DNA of 64,000 nucleotides from Croceivirga sp009797885 (lineage in GTDB: Bacteria > Bacteroidota > Bacteroidia > Flavobacteriales > Flavobacteriaceae). Location of the stretch: contig AP035880.1 in NCBI GenBank assembly GCA_045866215.1, positions 4,960,001-5,024,000 on the forward strand. The letters run 5' to 3'. Below, in pieces: positions 60,693 through 64,000 of this stretch (its first letter is position 1; each line of letters begins with the position of its first letter). Both the position numbers and the translations under genes were made by a program. A model generated the notes under the pieces. That model was not told the origin of the DNA. It searched no databases and saw only the letters and a program-made list of their open reading frames with translations.

Positions 60693-61070
60693 ATGAAAAG
60701 TAGTTTTCTAACTAACATTGGTCTTGCCCTTTTACGAATAGTACCTTCTTTAATGCTAATGACCCACGGATATCCCAAATTACAAAAGTTGATTTCCGGT
60801 AATTTGGAATTTGCCAATCCATTGGGTATTGGTGAGGGCCCATCACTTTTTTTGACGGTAATTGGTGAGTTTGTAGCACCAATACTATTGATTTTTGGAT
60901 ATAAGACCCGATTTGCCGCCCTTCCGGCATTGTTGACCATGTTGGTGGCCGGTTTTGTTGTCCATGGTCCCGATCCGTTTGGCAAAAAGGAGCTGGCCTT
61001 ACTGTATGCTACCTGCTTTGCCACCATAATTCTCTTGGGACCAGGGAAATACAGTGTGGACAGAAAGTAG
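60693..61070 (+). CDS. DoxX-family membrane protein (second copy)
   Basis: 125 residues, four transmembrane segments. Characteristic 'IGLALLRIVPSLMLMTHGYPKLQKL', 'LFLTVIGEFVAPILLIFGYKTRFAALPALLTMLVAGFVVHGPDPFGKKELALLYATCFA' (the E...GYKTRFAA and HGPDPF elements). It is more typical of the DoxX/SURF4 family than the first copy and not a tandem duplicate of it by sequence. Its stop lies 1 bp from the end of convergent holA. Confidence 0.93.
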   Translation: MKSSFLTNIGLALLRIVPSLMLMTHGYPKLQKLISGNLEFANPLGIGEGPSLFLTVIGEFVAPILLIFGYKTRFAALPALLTMLVAGFVVHGPDPFGKKELALLYATCFATIILLGPGKYSVDRK

Positions 61071-61071
61071 G

Positions 61072-62073
61072 TCAATAGATAAGGCCCAACAATTCCTTTA
61101 ACAGGTCGTCCTGCGAAATATTCTGGGCACCCAATCCCTTTCCCTTTAAATCCAGTTCTCTAAGGCCCGAAATAATTTTGCTTACCCTTTTCATGGGGTA
61201 GTTTTTTGCGGCAATTTGATACTCCCCAATAAAGTAGGGGTTTATCCCCAGACTTTGGGAAACCGATTTTGAGGAATGGTCGTTCAAACCATGGTATTGC
61301 AACAACTGTGAAAAAAAAGTATGTAGCAATGTCACGGTAACCACAAATGGATTGTCCTTTGGGTTTTGTGAAAAATACCGGATGATATGACTGGTCTTGG
61401 AGATATTCCGTTCCGCAATGGCCTTTTTTAATTCAAAATTGTTGTAATCCTTGCTTATCCCAATGTGCTTTTCAATAAGCTCTGGGGTAATCTCCTGGCC
61501 CTTTTCAATGGACAGGTACAACTTTTGTAATTCGTTGTCGATTTTGCTTAGATCGGTTCCTAGATATTCAACCAACATGGCCGAGGATTTGGGGGAAATT
61601 CCATATCCCTTGCCAGAAAGCACCCTGCGAATCCAGTCGGCAATCTGGTTTTCGTACAATTTTTTACTTTCAAACAAAACTCCGGATTGGACAACGGATT
61701 TGTACAACTTCTTTCTCTTGTCCAGCTTTTTATACTTGTAACACACTACCAGGACCGTAGTGGGCTGAAGGTTTTGACAGTAGGAGGTCAATTGTTCTAT
61801 ATTTCGGGACAGGTGTTGCGCTTCCTTTACCACCAAAACCTGGTGTTCGGCCATCATGGGGTATCGTTTGGCATGTGATACGATTTCATCCACGGAAGTC
61901 TCCTTTCCGTAAACCACCATTTGGTTGAATCCACGCTCCTCTTCCGTAAGGACGTTTTGGGCAATAAAATCCGCTATCTTATCAATATAGTAGGGCTCAT
62001 CCCCCATTAAAAAGTATATGGGTTTAATATCCCCTGCCTTTATGGCCGATACTATCTGTTTTACTTCTTTCAT
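61072..62073 (-). CDS. holA: DNA polymerase III subunit delta
   Basis: 333 residues. 'MKEVKQIVSAIKAGDIKPIYFLMGDEPYYIDKIADFIAQNVL' at the start and 'VDEIVSHAKRYPMMAEHQVLVVKEAQHLSRN' belong to the AAA+-like delta subunit. The C-terminal collar has 'LLHTFFSQLLQYHGLNDHSSKSVSQSLGINPYFIGEYQIAAKNYPMKRV'. It opens the sliding clamp in the clamp loader complex. Its ATG is 26 bp from that of the divergent HsdR-N-like gene. Confidence 0.94.
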   Translation of the reverse strand: MKEVKQIVSAIKAGDIKPIYFLMGDEPYYIDKIADFIAQNVLTEEERGFNQMVVYGKETSVDEIVSHAKRYPMMAEHQVLVVKEAQHLSRNIEQLTSYCQNLQPTTVLVVCYKYKKLDKRKKLYKSVVQSGVLFESKKLYENQIADWIRRVLSGKGYGISPKSSAMLVEYLGTDLSKIDNELQKLYLSIEKGQEITPELIEKHIGISKDYNNFELKKAIAERNISKTSHIIRYFSQNPKDNPFVVTVTLLHTFFSQLLQYHGLNDHSSKSVSQSLGINPYFIGEYQIAAKNYPMKRVSKIISGLRELDLKGKGLGAQNISQDDLLKELLGLIY

Positions 62074-62099
62074 TATGAAAAAAACTTCACTTTTGCCTT

Positions 62100-62546
62100 A
62101 TGGAACGTCTTAATTTCCCAAAATTCAACTTTAGGGTTAAAAATACCGAAAATCAACTTCGCATATTTGACATTGTCCGTAAAAAGTTTGTGGTCCTTCA
62201 TCCCGAAGAATGGGTCAGGCAACATGTGGTCCACTATCTTTCGGCCATTAAAAAATACCCTTTGGGACATATCAATATCGAAAAACAATTACTGCTGCAT
62301 GGACTTAGAAAGCGATATGATGTGATTGTCCTTAATACCGATGGTTCCATTGAAATCCTCGTGGAATGTAAATCCCCAAAAGTATCCATAACCCAAAACA
62401 CTTTTGACCAAATGGCAAGATATAATTTAAGGGCAAATTCCAAATACCTCATGGTCACCAATGGTATGGAGCACTATTATTGTAAGATGGACATGGAAAA
62501 TGAAAAATATCGATTTCTAAAGGATATTCCTGATTTTAGCCGTTAA
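62100..62546 (+). CDS. Stand-alone type I restriction HsdR N-terminal-like nuclease domain protein
   Basis: 148 residues. It matches the HsdR N-terminal domain alone: 'LHPEEWVRQHVVHYLSAIKKYPLGHINIEKQL' then the PD-(D/E)xK core 'RYDVIVLNTDGSIEILVECKSP' (catalytic D, E and K about 75-92) and 'TQNTFDQMARYNLRANSKYLMVTNG'. No HsdS, HsdM or helicase is near, so it is not a restriction system. In flavobacteria it sits beside holA, suggesting a role with replication. The -7-like CACTTTTG at 62088-62095 lies only 5 bp before the ATG, so the transcript may be leaderless. Confidence 0.88.
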   Translation: MERLNFPKFNFRVKNTENQLRIFDIVRKKFVVLHPEEWVRQHVVHYLSAIKKYPLGHINIEKQLLLHGLRKRYDVIVLNTDGSIEILVECKSPKVSITQNTFDQMARYNLRANSKYLMVTNGMEHYYCKMDMENEKYRFLKDIPDFSR

Positions 62547-62558
62547 TTTGCAGCCGTT

Positions 62559-63560
62559 TTGAAGGTAGCTATCGCGATACTGAACTGGAACGGGGCCGAA
62601 CTGTTGAAACGGTTCCTCCCGAGTGTTTTGGAATTTTCCGAAGGTGCGGATATCTATGTCATAGACAATGCCTCTACAGACGATTCGGTCAGTGTTCTCA
62701 AAGAAAAGTTTCCAGAGGTGCATGTGGTCCAAAATGACAAAAACCATGGATTCGCCGGAGGGTATAATCTTGGTCTCAAATCAATAGACGCCGATATTTA
62801 TTGTCTTTTAAACTCTGATGTCGAGGTTACCAAAAACTGGTTGCCCCCGATTTTGGAACAATTTAAAACCAACCGGGACCTTGCCATAGCCCAACCCAAG
62901 ATCCTGGATTTGAACAACCCGACCTATTTTGAGTATGCCGGGGCAGCTGGAGGCTTTATTGACAAGTTGGGCTATCCCTTTTGTAGGGGGCGTATTTTCC
63001 AGGCATTGGAAAAAGACCAGGGGCAGTACAACGATATCAAGGAGGTTTTCTGGGCGACCGGGGCCTGTATGTTCATTAGAAGTGCCGTTTTTAAGGAGCT
63101 CCAAGGTTTTGATGACGATTATTTTGCGCATCAAGAGGAAATCGATCTTTGTTGGCGGGCAAAAAACAATGGACATGCCGTGTATTATATTGGCCATAGT
63201 GAGGTGTTCCATATGGGAGGTTTTACATTGGAGAACTCCAATCCCCATAAAACCTTTCTAAACTTTAGAAATTCCCTGTACACCATCACCAAAAACCTGC
63301 CGGCAAAATCCGCTTACCCCATTTTGTTTTTCCGTTTGGTGTTGGATGGGATTGCCGCACTCCGTTTTTTAGCCCAGTTTAGGGCAAGGCACGCATTTGC
63401 CATTCTTAAAGCGCACCTGAGTTTTTATCGCAACTTTTCCATGATTTACCGAAAAAGGGAAAAGACTAATTTTTTGATAAAATATTATCCTGTGAAATCT
63501 ATAGTATGGTCGCACTTCGTACATCAGGTTAGCAACTATAACATTTTAGTAAAAGATTAA
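62559..63560 (+). CDS. Family 2 glycosyltransferase
   Basis: 333 residues with a TTG start (MKVAIAILNWNGAELLKRFLPSV). The GT-A fold is evident: 'IYVIDNASTDDSV', 'NHGFAGGYNLGLKSIDADIYCLLNSDVEV' (DxD-equivalent SDV) and 'EVFWATGACMFIRSAVFKEL...DDYFAHQEEIDLCWRA' (the ED-like base region). A C-terminal membrane-associated tail follows (NLPAKSAYPILFFRLVLDGIAALRF). It likely transfers a sugar to a lipid-linked glycan, such as O-antigen or exopolysaccharide. Twelve bp after the HsdR-N-like gene. Confidence 0.93.
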   Translation: MKVAIAILNWNGAELLKRFLPSVLEFSEGADIYVIDNASTDDSVSVLKEKFPEVHVVQNDKNHGFAGGYNLGLKSIDADIYCLLNSDVEVTKNWLPPILEQFKTNRDLAIAQPKILDLNNPTYFEYAGAAGGFIDKLGYPFCRGRIFQALEKDQGQYNDIKEVFWATGACMFIRSAVFKELQGFDDDYFAHQEEIDLCWRAKNNGHAVYYIGHSEVFHMGGFTLENSNPHKTFLNFRNSLYTITKNLPAKSAYPILFFRLVLDGIAALRFLAQFRARHAFAILKAHLSFYRNFSMIYRKREKTNFLIKYYPVKSIVWSHFVHQVSNYNILVKD

Positions 63561-63573
63561 CGATAGAGAAATT

Positions 63574-63601
63574 TTGCCCAATCCGTTTTTATCTAATTTT
63601 G
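63574..63601 (+). promoter_or_regulatory. Promoter of the OmpA-type lipoprotein gene
   Basis: TTG (63574-63576), a 17-bp spacer, TAATTTTG (63594-63601). Consensus match, leaving a leader of about 50 nt before ATG 63655. Confidence 0.75.
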
Positions 63602-63654
63602 GCGGAATAATTAGGAAAAATCGTATCTATTTAACCATTGAAATATTTAGTATT

Positions 63655-64000
63655 ATGAAAAAAGTTTTTCTAGGGATGCTTGGTCTGGCCGTTTTATTGA
63701 GCTCTTGTGTTTCCCAAAAAAAATACGCGGAACTGGAGGCTAAGCATAAAGAAGCCCAGGATTTGTTGAACTCTGCTACTGTGAAACTTAATGATTGCCT
63801 GGAAGAAAAGGCAACGGCAACTTCCAAAATGAAGGCTTTGGAAGATCAAAACGCCTTCTTACGTGCCAATAACCAGGAATTGATCAACAACATGGGGGAT
63901 TTGACCACCTTAACTGCAAAAGGGGCAGAAAACCTTGAAAAATCATTGGAAAGCCTTCGCGAAAAAGATTTGACCATTAGAAGACTACAAGATGCCGTGA
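63655..64000 (+). CDS. OmpA-type lipoprotein (3' end beyond window)
   Basis: 115 codons are visible. MKKVFLGMLGLAVLLSSC is a lipoprotein signal (lipobox LSSC). Residues 20-115 form an extended coiled coil ('KYAELEAKHKEAQDLLNSATVKL', 'ENLEKSLESLREKDLTIRRLQDAV'). In flavobacteria this head normally precedes a C-terminal OmpA peptidoglycan-binding domain, so I expect one beyond 64000. It would anchor the outer membrane to the cell wall. Its good promoter suggests strong expression. Confidence 0.82.
   Translation, partial: MKKVFLGMLGLAVLLSSCVSQKKYAELEAKHKEAQDLLNSATVKLNDCLEEKATATSKMKALEDQNAFLRANNQELINNMGDLTTLTAKGAENLEKSLESLREKDLTIRRLQDAV

Noticed and set aside
59669..61070. Tandem duplication of DoxX genes
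   Set aside because: The two proteins differ in length (163 and 125) and show little direct sequence identity; they belong to different branches of the superfamily.
62100..62546. Type I restriction-modification system
   Set aside because: Only an HsdR N-terminal-like domain is present, with no methylase, specificity or helicase genes nearby.

Overview
The window comes from a member of the Bacteroidota, almost certainly a marine-type Flavobacteriaceae (Muricauda/Maribacter-like). Four things point there. Recognisable promoters follow the Bacteroidota pattern TTG-N17/18-TANNTTTG, and Shine-Dalgarno sites are not needed. Envelope genes are of Bacteroidota type (carboxypeptidase-regulatory and TonB-plug domains, DUF4369/TlpA lipoproteins, M16 and M1-like proteins fused to barrels). 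Short dispersed repeats typical of flavobacterial genomes are present (a CCCGATAG/CTATCGGG palindrome, 'TTGAGCG...GAAAC' and 'TTCTCGATAC...CACTCGAACTGAC' elements). The gene repertoire is otherwise chromosomal housekeeping. I see no rRNA, tRNA, CRISPR array, intact transposase or phage gene.

Layout. 1-6.2 kb: a truncated gene end, a DGPF/YCII protein with its ECF42-type sigma factor, a MutS2-like ATPase without Smr domain, a TIM-barrel lipoprotein and a DCC protein. 6.3-10.3 kb: a MuiA/DUF4139 protein carrying an inserted TonB-plug module, and two exported unknowns. 10.4-13.4 kb: an overlapping three-gene unit (ATP-grasp ligase, N-formylglutamate amidohydrolase, DUF1704 metallopeptidase). 13.5-20 kb: a dicarboxylate symporter, aroC, an LpxH-like phosphoesterase and a large FAD/Fe-S oxidoreductase. 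20-36.5 kb: envelope proteins, rhomboid, an LpxL-type acyltransferase with an alpha/beta hydrolase, fhs, glmM, AcpH, a ggt/ATP-grasp operon and a GluR0-like channel.

36.7-41.2 kb is the most interesting part. An XRE/S24 (LexA/CI-like) repressor faces a DNA repair cluster (radical SAM TIGR03916-type, DUF4130/TIGR03915-type, AlkD-like). The 100-bp divergent promoter region holds four copies of a TTGGAA-TAT-TTCCAA operator-like palindrome placed over both promoters. This looks like a self-contained damage-inducible regulon. The cluster is also peppered with dispersed repeats, and 28-bp direct repeats bracket an inserted segment exactly at one gene's start.

41.3-44.2 kb is a nucleoside salvage cluster (exported nucleoside hydrolase, an unknown, deoC, deoD). 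44.2-53.2 kb has uvrA, a LOG-family protein, a catalytically dead M1-like/outer-membrane-barrel protein and a fused branched-chain 2-oxoacid dehydrogenase E1. 53.2-55.4 kb is an AT-richer nhaA flanked by long gene-free stretches, probably acquired. 55.4-64 kb has an M16 peptidase, a membrane AraC regulator, two DoxX genes around a frameshifted lipoprotein gene, holA, a stand-alone HsdR-N-like protein, a GT2 glycosyltransferase and the start of an OmpA-type lipoprotein.

Several long open frames begin upstream of the real gene. I trimmed starts wherever a signal peptide or a promoter -7 element inside the frame showed this. All family names come from recognition of motifs by eye; no database search was possible.
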